Shown: piece by piece, positions 50,657 to 59,676 of the stretch
Numbering within the stretch: position 1 is the first letter of the stretch
How the letters are laid out: every line of letters begins with the position of its first letter
From: Bacillota bacterium
GTDB taxonomy: Bacteria > Bacillota > Clostridia > Christensenellales > SZUA-584
DNA: 64,000 bases
Direction: 5' to 3'
Assembly: GCA_023397655.1 (NCBI GenBank)
Contig: JAEWTW010000019.1
Span: 62,001 to 126,000, forward strand
Notes under the pieces: generated by a model
The model's input: only the letters and a program-made list of their open reading frames with translations
Told to the model about the DNA's origin: nothing
Databases searched by the model: none
Program-made: the position numbers and the translations under genes

Positions 50657-51763
50657 GTTTTGACCAATACGATTACAAGCCGCCAAATGTTCTTTATACT
50701 GCTGATGACGCTCACCAGCTACAGCATTGTCGTTATCGCCAAAGATATGGCGGCTTCAGCAGGCACCGGCGCATGGCTGGTGATTTTAATCACCGCTTTT
50801 GTTTTTGGGCTGGCCGCGATGGCGGTGGCCAAGCTCGGCCAAATGCATCAAGGCCAGTCGCTGTTCGAATATGCGCCCAAGCTGGTGGGCAAACCGGGGG
50901 CCTATCTGCTCAGCCTTTACTATATTGCGTATCTGTTTTTCATACTGGTGTTTTTGATATTCAGCCTGAGCCGCCTGCTGCATTTTGACTTCTTCCCCCA
51001 ATCCCCTACATGGTCCTTCCCGCTGATTGGCCTTCCGGTGTTCTGTTATGTGGCCTACAAGGGCGTCACCAACGTGGCACGGCTGGCTGAGATCGTCGGC
51101 GTCGTCTTTTTTATTACTGCCACACTCGTCCATATCATTATGGCCGCGGAGGGTAATATCGAACGGATAATGCCGTTGTTTAATGCCGGAGAAGTCGACA
51201 GCTATATGAAAGGGTTTCAATACTCCGTTTTCCCCTTCCTCGGCATCGAGGTATTGCTGGTCATGCCTTTCACAAAAGGCGCCAAAAAGCCAATCAAAAC
51301 AGCATTTATATCGCTGTTGATTATCGGCATTTTCTATATTCTCATCGTCGACAGCAGCATCATGAAGCTGGGTATACACGATATCATAAACTACAGGGAT
51401 GCGCTCATTGTGGCTATCCGGGACACATCTCCCCGCGCTTTGGAGATCGTTTCCCGGCTGGACATTCTCTATCTCACCGTCGGGTTTGGCGGCCTGTTCG
51501 TGGGCATCTCCATCGTACTGCTGGTCATCGTGGAATACATCTGCCGCATGCTGCCAAAAGCCAAGCGCCTAATTGTGGTGTGCGCGGTAGGCACTGCCGC
51601 CTACGCGGCGACGTTCATCGTGTCCGGCATCAAGGGATATGAGCAGTTTACCGTGCAGACGGGCACTTTTCTTGGCCTCATCAGCACCATCGGAGCTCCT
51701 TGCGGGCTGCTCATCGTCGCCGCTGTCAAAATGCGAAAGGAGGGCGCGAAGAATGCGGGGTAA
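50657..51763 (+). CDS. gerB: Spore germination permease GerB subunit
   Basis: About 368 residues and ten membrane segments, in the amino-acid permease-like fold of GerAB proteins (ITSRQMFFILLM at the start, FQYSVFPFLGIEVLLVMPF in the middle). It binds the germinant in the inner spore membrane. TTG 50657 with GAGGA upstream is my choice. An ATG at 50639 without a ribosome site is possible. The stop overlaps gerC by 11 bases. Confidence 0.88.
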   Translation, partial: VLTNTITSRQMFFILLMTLTSYSIVVIAKDMAASAGTGAWLVILITAFVFGLAAMAVAKLGQMHQGQSLFEYAPKLVGKPGAYLLSLYYIAYLFFILVFLIFSLSRLLHFDFFPQSPTWSFPLIGLPVFCYVAYKGVTNVARLAEIVGVVFFITATLVHIIMAAEGNIERIMPLFNAGEVDSYMKGFQYSVFPFLGIEVLLVMPFTKGAKKPIKTAFISLLIIGIFYILIVDSSIMKLGIHDIINYRDALIVAIRDTSPRALEIVSRLDILYLTVGFGGLFVGISIVLLVIVEYICRMLPKAKRLIVVCAVGTAAYAATFIVSGIKGYEQFTVQTGTFLGLISTIGAPCGLLIVAAVKMRKEGAKNAG

Positions 51764-52880
51764 GCGCTGTGCGGCCTTGCTTGCAGCCCTGTGCGTCGCT
51801 TTGGTTTCCACCGGCTGCTGGGACGCCACGGATATCAACGATAAGGCGCTGATTACACTGGTGGTGACCGACCGTCAGGACGACCAATTCGTTTTTTATG
51901 TGGAAGTCCCCAACCTCGTTGCCGCAAACCAACAGGAAAACGGCGGCACCAGACAGCAGTACCCTATTGTCAAAGGAGCGGGCAGCTCATACGCTCAAGC
52001 ACGGCGGCAGCTGGACGCACAGATGGACAAGCCCATATTCCTGGGCACGGTACGGGCGCTGATACTGACCGACAGTCTGGCGGAACACGACATCAAGGAA
52101 TACTTCTATCGCATGCAAACGATGGTGGACTACCGGCGCGCTCTGGAGGTGGTGACCACGCGCACGCCGTCGGAAGAGCTGCTCTCCATCGTCCCGGAAA
52201 ACAATGTCTCCATAGGTTATTCGATCGACGAGACCGTCGATTCGCTAAAAACCAGAGGAAGAGTGGTCGTCTACACCGTTTCGGACGTGCTGGAGCTGCT
52301 CTACAGCGACCAATGTTTTGTGTTAATCAATATAGATGTGATAGAAGGCCGCCTCGCCTATACCGGATATTCCATTATGCGGGACGGGAAGTTGGTCGGT
52401 TTTATCCCGCTGGAGGAGTCTTGGGGGCTTGTCTGGCTGCTGGGACACCACATATCGCGCATGTACACCGTGGAGACGGGCGCATATCTGGCAACAGTCA
52501 AGGTGGACGGTTTGAGCAAAGAAATCACGCCGCACTACTTAGACGGGCAGGTAAGCTTCGACATCAAAATGAAATTTAAGGCCACGACTATGTATATAGA
52601 CAATGATATCAAGTTCGACGAGCGTCAGCAGGAAATCGTAAAGGATATGCTGCAAAAGGCGCTGATAAGCGACATCACAGGCGCAATCAACCATTCACGC
52701 GATATAGGCTGTGACTATCTTGGGTTCAAAGATAAGTTTCGGGTTTCATGTCCCAACATTGTTGAACAGCTGGACTGGACGTCCGCCTATGGAAACGCTC
52801 TTTTCAACATATCCGTTTCCGCAGACCTCGACCCCGGCGGCCTGCTGGACATGGAAGCGCAGGGTGAGCAACTGCAATGA
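51753..52880 (+). CDS. gerC: Spore germination lipoprotein GerC subunit
   Basis: 375 residues. The signal peptide ends with lipobox STGC, followed by WDATDINDKALI, the characteristic GCWD start of GerAC proteins. The rest has the mixed alpha/beta layout of the family (DINDKALITLVVTDRQDD, FLGTVRALILTDSLA). It is lipidated and on the outside of the inner spore membrane with GerA and GerB. AAAGGAGGG precedes ATG 51753. The end overlaps gerA as ATGA. Confidence 0.92.
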   Translation: MRGKRCAALLAALCVALVSTGCWDATDINDKALITLVVTDRQDDQFVFYVEVPNLVAANQQENGGTRQQYPIVKGAGSSYAQARRQLDAQMDKPIFLGTVRALILTDSLAEHDIKEYFYRMQTMVDYRRALEVVTTRTPSEELLSIVPENNVSIGYSIDETVDSLKTRGRVVVYTVSDVLELLYSDQCFVLINIDVIEGRLAYTGYSIMRDGKLVGFIPLEESWGLVWLLGHHISRMYTVETGAYLATVKVDGLSKEITPHYLDGQVSFDIKMKFKATTMYIDNDIKFDERQQEIVKDMLQKALISDITGAINHSRDIGCDYLGFKDKFRVSCPNIVEQLDWTSAYGNALFNISVSADLDPGGLLDMEAQGEQLQ

Positions 52881-54370
52881 GAGAAGAGCGTTCACGCCGG
52901 ACGGTACGGCAGCCTGATAATGTCATCAACAGATTACGTTCCAAGAACATGGGCATCGGCGAGCGCCATATACGCTTCTCATCAGGTATGGTGTCGATAT
53001 TCTATATCAAGCAGCTGACGGACCGGGCAGCGCTGTCTGAGCATGTGATCAAACCGTTGATGCAGTGCGGCAGCACGGACGGTCTCAGCGGCATACAGCT
53101 GGTGGAAACCGTGATCACCGCGGATGACTGTCTGCTGGACGACGACGACAACCTCATCGAGCAGTACATACTGGATGGCAGGACGGTATTGCTGCTCTCG
53201 CAGGACCGCAGCTACGTGGTCATCAACCTGAAGCATGTGGAAAAGCGCAGCACCTCGGTGCCCGAAATGAATTACACACTGCGAGGCCCGCGCGATTCCT
53301 TTGTCGAGAATCTGGATTCGAACCTCTCTCTGATCCGGTACCGGCTGAAATCCGAGAGCTTGCGCGTGCATATGATGCGCGTCGGAAAGCGTGAGCATAC
53401 GGCAGTTTCCGTCATATACTTTGAGGATATCGCCAACCCAACCTGCGTCAATGAGATCAAGAAGCGTATCGGGCAGATCGACGTGGACGGGCTTTCCTCC
53501 TCCGGCGAACTGCAGTCCTATATTCTCAACAGCAAAGCCAGCCTGTTCCCGCAGACGGGCATCGTGGAGCGGTCGGACATGGCCTGCGCCGCTATTATGG
53601 AAGGCAAGGTGATCGTCCTGATGGACGGCAGCCCCTGGGCCATCGTTGCGCCCAAGGTGTTCAGTGAATACATCTGGTCGTGCGACGACTTTTACCTCAA
53701 TAAGTATATCGGCACTTTCCTGCGCGTGCTGCGCATCATCTCACTCAACCTAGCGTTCATCGTGTCCTCGCTTTATGTCGGTATCGTTTCGTACCACAGC
53801 GACGCGCTGCCCAGCGCCTACATGATCGCCATCGCACAGGCGCGGGCCAAAGTGCCCTTCGACGCGCTGATAGAGGTGCTGCTCATTGAAGTGATCGCCG
53901 AAATCATCCGGGAGTCGCTGGTGCGCGTGCCCACCAAAATCGGTACCGCTATCGGCATCGTCGGCGCTATCATCATCGGGCAGGCCGCGGTGGCGGCGGG
54001 CGTGTTCAGTCCTCTGATACTCATCGTGATCTCGCTGTCGCTGATCTCCTCGTTCGTCCCGTCGGACTACACTTTGATGGACTCATTCCGCGTGCTCAAG
54101 TTCTTGCTGATTATCGCGACGGGCACGTTTGGGTTTTACGGCTTCACGCTGGTGATCATATTTGTGCTGACCCAGCTCGTGTCCATTAACACCTTCGGCG
54201 TACCGTACATGGCGCCGCTGGCACCGTTCAACCTGAGAGATTTCGCCAAATCGGTTGTCTACAGTAAAACGATGGCGTCTCACCGCGCTAACTTCCTGCG
54301 CACCAAGGACAACACGCGTGCCCCGGTGCCAAACGAGGATAAAAAAAGGCCCGATACCGGCGGCGGTTAG
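52877..54370 (+). CDS. gerA: Spore germination protein GerA subunit
   Basis: 497 residues. The large N-terminal domain (about 30-290) and then a membrane domain of about five segments (290-450) with the family's VRVPTKIGTAIGIVGAIIIGQ, VPSDYTLMDSFRVLKFLLI and NTFGVPYMAPLAPFN regions. GerA with GerB and GerC forms the germinant receptor that starts spore germination. The start overlaps gerC. The gene order B-C-A differs from the textbook A-B-C. Confidence 0.94.
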   Translation: MREERSRRTVRQPDNVINRLRSKNMGIGERHIRFSSGMVSIFYIKQLTDRAALSEHVIKPLMQCGSTDGLSGIQLVETVITADDCLLDDDDNLIEQYILDGRTVLLLSQDRSYVVINLKHVEKRSTSVPEMNYTLRGPRDSFVENLDSNLSLIRYRLKSESLRVHMMRVGKREHTAVSVIYFEDIANPTCVNEIKKRIGQIDVDGLSSSGELQSYILNSKASLFPQTGIVERSDMACAAIMEGKVIVLMDGSPWAIVAPKVFSEYIWSCDDFYLNKYIGTFLRVLRIISLNLAFIVSSLYVGIVSYHSDALPSAYMIAIAQARAKVPFDALIEVLLIEVIAEIIRESLVRVPTKIGTAIGIVGAIIIGQAAVAAGVFSPLILIVISLSLISSFVPSDYTLMDSFRVLKFLLIIATGTFGFYGFTLVIIFVLTQLVSINTFGVPYMAPLAPFNLRDFAKSVVYSKTMASHRANFLRTKDNTRAPVPNEDKKRPDTGGG

Positions 54371-54425
54371 CAGCCATAGCTATCGGGTATATGTTATGTG
54401 ATCGTTACCTGTTAAATGTGAAAGC

Positions 54426-55070
54426 CTATTTGCTTTCGCGGGCCTTCTTGACTTCGGCCACCAGCTGCCTGCCGATTTCGGTGATGGAAGCGTAGTCACC
54501 CTTCTTCGCACCGGCCGTGAGGTTTCCGCCCACGCCCACCGCGACGGCGCCCGCTTTGATCCACTCGCCGACGTTTTCGACGGACACGCCGCCTGTCGGC
54601 ATCATCTTGAGCTGGGGCATCGGCCCTTTAAACTCCTTGATGATACGCGGTCCATACAGCCCGCCGGGGAAAATCTTGATGATATCCGCGCCCGCTCTCA
54701 TGCCCTCCAGCGCTTCCTTCAGCGTCATCGCGCCCGGCATGCACGGCACGTCGTAGGTGTTGCACAGTTTCACGGTGTCCACGTCAAGACACGGGCTCAC
54801 CACGTATTTCGCGCCTGCGAGTATCGCCGCACGCGCCGTTTCGGGATCCAGCACGGTGCCCGCGCCGATCACGATGTCGTTGCCCATTTCCGCGGACAGC
54901 GCCTTGATGATGTCCACAGCGCCCGGTACGGTAAACGTAATCTCGAGACCCACGATGCCGCCTTCGGCGCACGCCTTGGCAATCTTGACCGCCTGGTCCG
55001 CACTCTCGGCGCGCACCACGGCCACCACACCGCAGTCCGTCAGTTTCTTGATGACATCATATTTGCTCAT
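54426..55070 (-). CDS. eda: KDPG/KHG aldolase
   Basis: 214 residues. The class I aldolase signature is clear: VVAVVRAES and the Glu in LEITFTVPGAV, GAGTVLDPETARAAILAGAK, the region YVVSPCLD and the Schiff-base Lys in IIKIFPGGLYGP, and MPTGGV. It splits 2-keto-3-deoxy-6-phosphogluconate into pyruvate and glyceraldehyde 3-phosphate, or 4-hydroxy-2-oxoglutarate. AAGGAGG lies before ATG 55070. It is the last gene of the operon with the 2-hydroxyacid dehydrogenase. Confidence 0.92.
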   Translation of the reverse strand: MSKYDVIKKLTDCGVVAVVRAESADQAVKIAKACAEGGIVGLEITFTVPGAVDIIKALSAEMGNDIVIGAGTVLDPETARAAILAGAKYVVSPCLDVDTVKLCNTYDVPCMPGAMTLKEALEGMRAGADIIKIFPGGLYGPRIIKEFKGPMPQLKMMPTGGVSVENVGEWIKAGAVAVGVGGNLTAGAKKGDYASITEIGRQLVAEVKKARESK

Positions 55071-55209
55071 GTTATCCTCCTTGTTCACGCCTTTCGGCGC
55101 ACAATATCTCCTTCAGCCGCCGCCCCCCGGCATGTTGCCGGGGAACTGCAGCCGTTGGAAAGGAAATAAGAATGTAGTAAAGCGAATTCAGTTGGGCTGT
55201 GCCCTGTTG

Positions 55210-56163
55210 TTATTTTATCACACAACGGCACTCTTTGCCCTGCAGCACGTCGATCAGGTTCTGCACTGCCATCAGGCCCATGCCCGCCACCGCTTCATCG
55301 GTGTGCGCGCCGGCGTGCGGCGTCAACACCACGTTGCCGAGGCCCATCAGCGGGGACTCCGTCGGGGGCTCCACCTCGAATGCGTCGAGGCCGATGCCGC
55401 CCAGCTTGCCCGACTTGATCGCCTCCGCCGCGGCTGCTTCATCCACAAGGCCGCCCCGCGCGGTGTTGATCACGAAAGCGCCGTTCTTCATGCGCGCAAT
55501 CTGCTCGATGCCGATCATGTGTCTGGTCTGCTCCGTCAGCGGCACGTGCAGCGATATCACGTTCGTCTGTGCAATCAGGTCGTCCAGCGCCATCTGGCGT
55601 ATGCCGTGCTCCGCCGCGAACGCCGTATCAAAATACGGGTCGTACGCGATTACGTCCATGCCAAAGGCGATGGCGCGCGTCGCCAGCTTCTTGCCAATAG
55701 CGCCCATGCCTACGATGCCCAGCGTTTTGCCGCACAGCTCCACGCCGTTGGCACGCGGCCACTCGCCGTTCTTCACCGCGCCGTCCATCTGCGGTATGTG
55801 CCGTGCCAGCGAGAGCATCAGCCCAAAAGCCAGCTCACACACCGCCGTGGAGTTGGTGCCCGGCGTGTTGGTGACGACGATGCCTTTGGCTTTTGCCGCC
55901 GCCAGATCCACGCGGTCCACACCCGCGCCGTAGCGCGAGATCACCTTGAGGGAAGCGGGCGCGTTTGCCAGCGCTTCCGCCGTGATGTAGTCCAGACCGG
56001 CGATGTAGCCGTCCACACCGGGGAGCAGCTCCGCCACTTCCTCCGCCGTCAACGGGCGCGTCTGCGGGTTGTATACGATCTCGTCCGCGAACGCCTCGAT
56101 CATCTCACGGGCTTTCGCGTTCACCGGCTTTTGGAATGAAGTCGGAGTGATCAGTATCTTCAT
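55210..56163 (-). CDS. D-2-hydroxyacid dehydrogenase
   Basis: 317 residues. Rossmann motif GMGAIGKKLATRA near 150. The catalytic Arg is in NTARGGLVDEAA, the Glu in DAFEVEPP and the His in LTPHAGAHTDEA. Similar to phosphoglycerate and hydroxypyruvate/glyoxylate reductases. Substrate unknown. It follows the cupin isomerase by seven bases. GGAAG precedes ATG 56163. It differs from the dehydrogenase at 20489. Confidence 0.9.
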   Translation of the reverse strand: MKILITPTSFQKPVNAKAREMIEAFADEIVYNPQTRPLTAEEVAELLPGVDGYIAGLDYITAEALANAPASLKVISRYGAGVDRVDLAAAKAKGIVVTNTPGTNSTAVCELAFGLMLSLARHIPQMDGAVKNGEWPRANGVELCGKTLGIVGMGAIGKKLATRAIAFGMDVIAYDPYFDTAFAAEHGIRQMALDDLIAQTNVISLHVPLTEQTRHMIGIEQIARMKNGAFVINTARGGLVDEAAAAEAIKSGKLGGIGLDAFEVEPPTESPLMGLGNVVLTPHAGAHTDEAVAGMGLMAVQNLIDVLQGKECRCVIK

Positions 56164-56170
56164 GCTTTGG

Positions 56171-56782
56171 TTACTTCCATTTCGGGTTGTCGACGATCTC
56201 CACCTTGCCGTCCTTCTCGACAAGCAGCTTGCGGTAACCCTTGGTCTCAATGGTGCCATAGTCGTGACCGGCGTCGCCGCGGAAGCAGAAGAACGTGACC
56301 ATCGGCTCGCTGCCGGTGTTGATGCTGCGGTGCGCGTAACGCGGCGGTACATACACCATCACGCCGGGTTTGAGCGGCTGCGCGCTCCAGTCGCCCTCGG
56401 GGCTTTCCAGCAGCATGTAGCCTTCGCCGGACAGGCAGTAGTACACCTCGGCGGTGGCCAGTATGGTGTGGAAGTGGCCTTTGGTCATGAAGTACTCGTT
56501 GCCCACCTTGCCGGGGTACGTGATGCTTGCGCCGAACGCAAGGTCGCCTTCCTTCTCGGGCGCGCCCATCTCGTAGAACTCGTAGACCAGCGGGTCGCCG
56601 TTCTTGATCATCTCTTCGGTAGCCGCTTCGTCCGCGTACATGCCGCGCATGCTGGAAACATAGCGCTTGCTGGATTCCGCGCCGCTCTTGGAAAGGCCGG
56701 TCTTCAGATCGAAGTCGATCACAAAGCCCTGTACCCAGTTGAATTTGTCAGTGTTCGGATTCTTGCCGCTCATATTATTCAT
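56171..56782 (-). CDS. Cupin-type glucose-6-phosphate isomerase
   Basis: 203 residues, the archaeal-type cupin phosphoglucose isomerase. The metal site is KGHFHTILATAEVYYCLSGEG (His, His, Glu) near 100-122, and the second cupin motif YVPPRYAHRSINTG supplies the last His. It interconverts glucose and fructose 6-phosphate, or a related sugar phosphate. AGGGAGG precedes the first ATG. An internal ATG four codons on is also possible. It lies between the shikimate-dehydrogenase-like and hydroxyacid dehydrogenase genes. Confidence 0.9.
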   Translation of the reverse strand: MNNMSGKNPNTDKFNWVQGFVIDFDLKTGLSKSGAESSKRYVSSMRGMYADEAATEEMIKNGDPLVYEFYEMGAPEKEGDLAFGASITYPGKVGNEYFMTKGHFHTILATAEVYYCLSGEGYMLLESPEGDWSAQPLKPGVMVYVPPRYAHRSINTGSEPMVTFFCFRGDAGHDYGTIETKGYRKLLVEKDGKVEIVDNPKWK

Positions 56783-56788
56783 CCTCCC

Positions 56789-57733
56789 TTATTTTCTGAA
56801 ACCCTGTGCAATTTTGTCCAGTTCGCTGAATATCGGCTCGCCCACGTTCACATGGAACACCTCGGCGATCACCTGCGTCCAGCCGTGTACGAAGTAGACC
56901 CAGCCATCTTCCACCAGCAGGTTCTGCTTCTCCTTCTGCTCCAGCGCCTGATACATGAAGCGCAGGTCGCCGCGGTAGTTGATCTCCCATACGAGGCTGT
57001 CTTTGGGGAACACCGCGTCGTCGGTCAGCGGCGAGCCCGGACGGTCCTTGCCAAGGCCGGTCGCGTTGATGATCAGCGAGCCCGGCTTCACTTGCTTAAG
57101 CACTTCGTCGTTCTGGCCCGGTTCGGGCGTGAGGTAATATTCAAACTTGATGCCGCCCGGATCCAGCGTCTTGAATATCTTCTCGATTTCAGACAGTCTC
57201 GGCTGCGAACGGTTGGCCACGATGATCTTGCTGGGGTAGTTGCCCTTGAATTTATCCTGCATCAGGTAAGAGCCCATCGAAATCGCGCTGCCGCCCGCGC
57301 CCATAATGAACACTTCCGCACCGGTGTTCTTCCAGTGGTTTTCCGGCACGAACGCTTCCATCGCGAGGCCGCAGGTGATCGGGTCCTTCGCGTGGCCGCA
57401 CAGCTTACCGTCCAGCTTGGATATGGATGACAGTTCGCCGAACGCCTGGGCATACTGGTCCAGATATTCGAACATGTCCTTGGCCGCTTCATACAGGTCG
57501 ATCTTGTGCGTGGTGACCAGCGCGCCCATCGACAGCTCGTCGTTCTTGATGAAATCGACGACTTCGCGGTACACTTCCGGCTTCTCATGGATGGCGATGT
57601 CGATGCCCTTCATCACAGCGTCCTTGAGGCCAAGCGCCTTTGCCCATTCGGGGAACACCTGCATGATCGACGACTTTGTCGTGGTGACGCCTATAAAATA
57701 CATCGTCGGCTGCGTCGCTTTGGTTAACTGCAT
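56789..57733 (-). CDS. Shikimate dehydrogenase-like oxidoreductase
   Basis: 314 residues in the two-domain shikimate dehydrogenase fold. The N-terminal part contains GALVTTHKIDLYEAA, with the Lys that acts in catalysis. The cofactor site is IMGAGGSAISMG near 143 and NRSQPRL. It differs from AroE in length and in the lack of the usual N-terminal SxSPxxHN, so it likely acts on another hydroxy acid or sugar acid. AAGGAG precedes ATG 57733. It is the first gene of the operon that runs to eda. Confidence 0.82.
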   Translation of the reverse strand: MQLTKATQPTMYFIGVTTTKSSIMQVFPEWAKALGLKDAVMKGIDIAIHEKPEVYREVVDFIKNDELSMGALVTTHKIDLYEAAKDMFEYLDQYAQAFGELSSISKLDGKLCGHAKDPITCGLAMEAFVPENHWKNTGAEVFIMGAGGSAISMGSYLMQDKFKGNYPSKIIVANRSQPRLSEIEKIFKTLDPGGIKFEYYLTPEPGQNDEVLKQVKPGSLIINATGLGKDRPGSPLTDDAVFPKDSLVWEINYRGDLRFMYQALEQKEKQNLLVEDGWVYFVHGWTQVIAEVFHVNVGEPIFSELDKIAQGFRK

Positions 57734-58083
57734 GTCTGTTGGCTCCTTTTTAAATAGAATGAGAATTGTTTTCAGGCGGAGCGTTGCTTCTTTGCAGCGC
57801 TTGCGTCTGTAAAATCGCTATTACTTGTTATTGATTTTATTATTCTTTGTGTCATACGTCAAGATATTCTTAACGTTTTCTGATGTTTTTATGTGTTTTT
57901 CCACATTTGTATGCATAAATTGGTCAAATGCGGTTGTTCTTCTCCGGTATGTTTTTTCAGCGCTCCGCGGCTTCGGCATAAAAAAAGAGAAGCACCCTGT
58001 TTGCAGGACGCTTCCCCTTCATGTAATGTCAAAAATCCTATGTGTCTTTTAGCTATTTGCCGATTCGCACAGAGCTTAAGTAA
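57734..58083. other. Intergenic region upstream of the aroE-like operon
   Basis: About 350 bases without a gene. It holds an AT-rich leader of the operon and the terminator at 57980-58014. No clear promoter could be chosen. Confidence 0.5.
57980..58014 (-). terminator. Rho-independent terminator of the Gly/Cys-rich gene
   Basis: On the minus strand GAAGC...CCTG pairs with CAGG...GCTTC, followed by TCTTTTTTT. It ends the small Gly/Cys-rich gene. Confidence 0.75.
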
Positions 58084-58332
58084 TCAGCAGCCAACCCCGT
58101 TGTTGCATCCGCAGCCGCTACCGCCGCAGCAGCACAGCAGGCACAGTATGATGATCCAGCAGCAGCTGTTGCCGCCAAACCCGCCGCAGCCGCCGCCCCA
58201 GCCGCCGACTCCGCCAACGTTGTCTCCGCAGCCATTGCCGCCCCAGCCGCCACAGCAGCACAGAAGCAGTATGATGATCCAACAGCAGCTGTTGCCGCCA
58301 AACCCGCCGAAGCCTCCGCATCCGTTACCCAT
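58084..58332 (-). CDS. Gly/Cys-rich small protein with internal repeat
   Basis: 82 residues with 23% or so cysteine and many glycines. It is built from two similar halves: GGFGGNSCCWIIIL, a CCC cluster, and a Gly/Trp-rich spacer, repeated once. Each half has one short hydrophobic stretch. GAGGAGG lies eight bases before ATG 58332. Its own terminator follows. The high Cys/Gly content recalls spore coat cross-linked proteins or high-cysteine proteins of clostridia, but no family match is certain. It sits between two catabolic transcription units. Confidence 0.75.
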   Translation of the reverse strand: MGNGCGGFGGFGGNSCCWIIILLLCCCGGWGGNGCGDNVGGVGGWGGGCGGFGGNSCCWIIILCLLCCCGGSGCGCNNGVGC

Positions 58333-58459
58333 ATTATAGCTCCTCCTCAAAATATTTTGATATGGACCGCTTTTTGCAAAGCTAATCTATACTACGTATC
58401 AGCATCGAATTTGGTGCGAATATAATTCCCGGCCCTTTAAGCAGTTTTTGAGCGTATAG

Positions 58460-58497
58460 AAAAAGCCCGCCGTTTATGCACAGCGGGCCAGCTTTTT
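58460..58497 (-). terminator. Rho-independent terminator
   Basis: AAAAAGC and CCCGC pair with GCGGG and GCTTTTT with a small bulge. Minus-strand reading ends in CTTTTTC. It closes the dehydrogenase gene. Confidence 0.7.
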
Positions 58498-58513
58498 CGT
58501 GTTGAGACGGCTC

Positions 58514-59554
58514 TTACGGTATCAGCACCACTTTGGCGAGAGATTTGTCCAGCAGGCCGTCCACACCCTTTTGAAAGTCCCTCAGCGGCAGTGTGGTGAC
58601 GATCCTTTTGAACGCGTCCTTTCTGGCACTCAATATCGTCTGCGCCTGCTTCACGTGCTCCGGTGTGGAATCCGACGTACCGAACAGCACCAGCTCGTTG
58701 TAATGCAGCGTGCGGCTGTTGAGCAGTATCATCTCGCTGCCCGGCGGCAGGCTCGCAAAGTACGATACATAGCCTCCTTTGCGCGCATATTTGATGGCCT
58801 CGGCCTGCACCGGATTGGACGGCGCGGTGATCACCACGAGGTCAAACCCGTCTCCGCCCGACAGTTCCAGATACTTCTCATCCACCTCTTCGCGCCCGAT
58901 CACACTAAAGCCCAGCTCCGTCATGATGTCCTTCTTTACGCCGGGGCCGCTCACGCATACGATATTTTCTACGCCATATTCCTGCAGCGCCAGCGCGTGC
59001 ATCATGCCCAGCGCACCGATGCCGATGATCAGCGCGGATTTGATTGCGCCCTTGGGCAGCCGCCCCAAGCCGTTGATCGCGCAGGACATCGGCTCGGACA
59101 GCGCCGCAATCTCCGCGTCCAGATCGCCCACGTCCACGAGATTGCCCATCCTCACCGCGGCGGCAGGTACAATGGTGTATGCCGCCATCGCGCCGCTCAC
59201 GTGGAACCCCATCGCCTTGAGGTTCTTGCAGATGTTGGTTTTGCCCTCCCGGCAGTAGACGCACTCGCCGCAGCCCATCGTGGTCGCCATCGTCACGCGC
59301 TGCCCGGTACGATAATTTGTCACGCCGGCGCCCGTTTTAATGATGGTGCCGCAGAACTCGTGCCCGATCACGGCTGGCGGACGCATGCGCGGGTTGCCGT
59401 TCAAATACGTTTTTAAGTCCGAGCCGCAAATCGCACAGGCTTCCACCTTGATCAGCACCTCACCGTCTCCCGGCTCCGGCACATCTCCAAAGGGTTCCAC
59501 CCGCAAGTCCCGCGGCGCATAATATACCACTTTCAGCTCATCATGTTTCTCCAT
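58514..59554 (-). CDS. Zinc-dependent dehydrogenase (MDR), sorbitol/threonine type
   Basis: 346 residues. Catalytic zinc: CGSDLKTYLNG and GHEFCGTI. Structural zinc: CGECVYCREGKTNIC. NAD site: ALIIGIGALGMMHA near 172. It probably oxidises a polyol or sugar alcohol to a ketose. With the kinase and class II aldolase nearby this gives a polyol-to-triose route. Substrate unknown. No strong ribosome site was seen, but a GGAGGCG lies before ATG 59554. Confidence 0.88.
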   Translation of the reverse strand: MEKHDELKVVYYAPRDLRVEPFGDVPEPGDGEVLIKVEACAICGSDLKTYLNGNPRMRPPAVIGHEFCGTIIKTGAGVTNYRTGQRVTMATTMGCGECVYCREGKTNICKNLKAMGFHVSGAMAAYTIVPAAAVRMGNLVDVGDLDAEIAALSEPMSCAINGLGRLPKGAIKSALIIGIGALGMMHALALQEYGVENIVCVSGPGVKKDIMTELGFSVIGREEVDEKYLELSGGDGFDLVVITAPSNPVQAEAIKYARKGGYVSYFASLPPGSEMILLNSRTLHYNELVLFGTSDSTPEHVKQAQTILSARKDAFKRIVTTLPLRDFQKGVDGLLDKSLAKVVLIP

Positions 59555-59676
59555 CGTTACGCCTCCAACGCATCAAAGCGATCGATTTACCGGCAGCTGC
59601 CTCGCAAACGGAGGCGCCGGACAGAGGAAAAGGGACTCAGTCGCCCCTTCTCCGCATAACTAAGCTATTTATATCG

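Noticed and set aside
56069..57430. 453-residue plus-strand open frame
   Set aside because: Antisense to the cupin isomerase and shikimate-dehydrogenase-like genes, whose motifs are clear.
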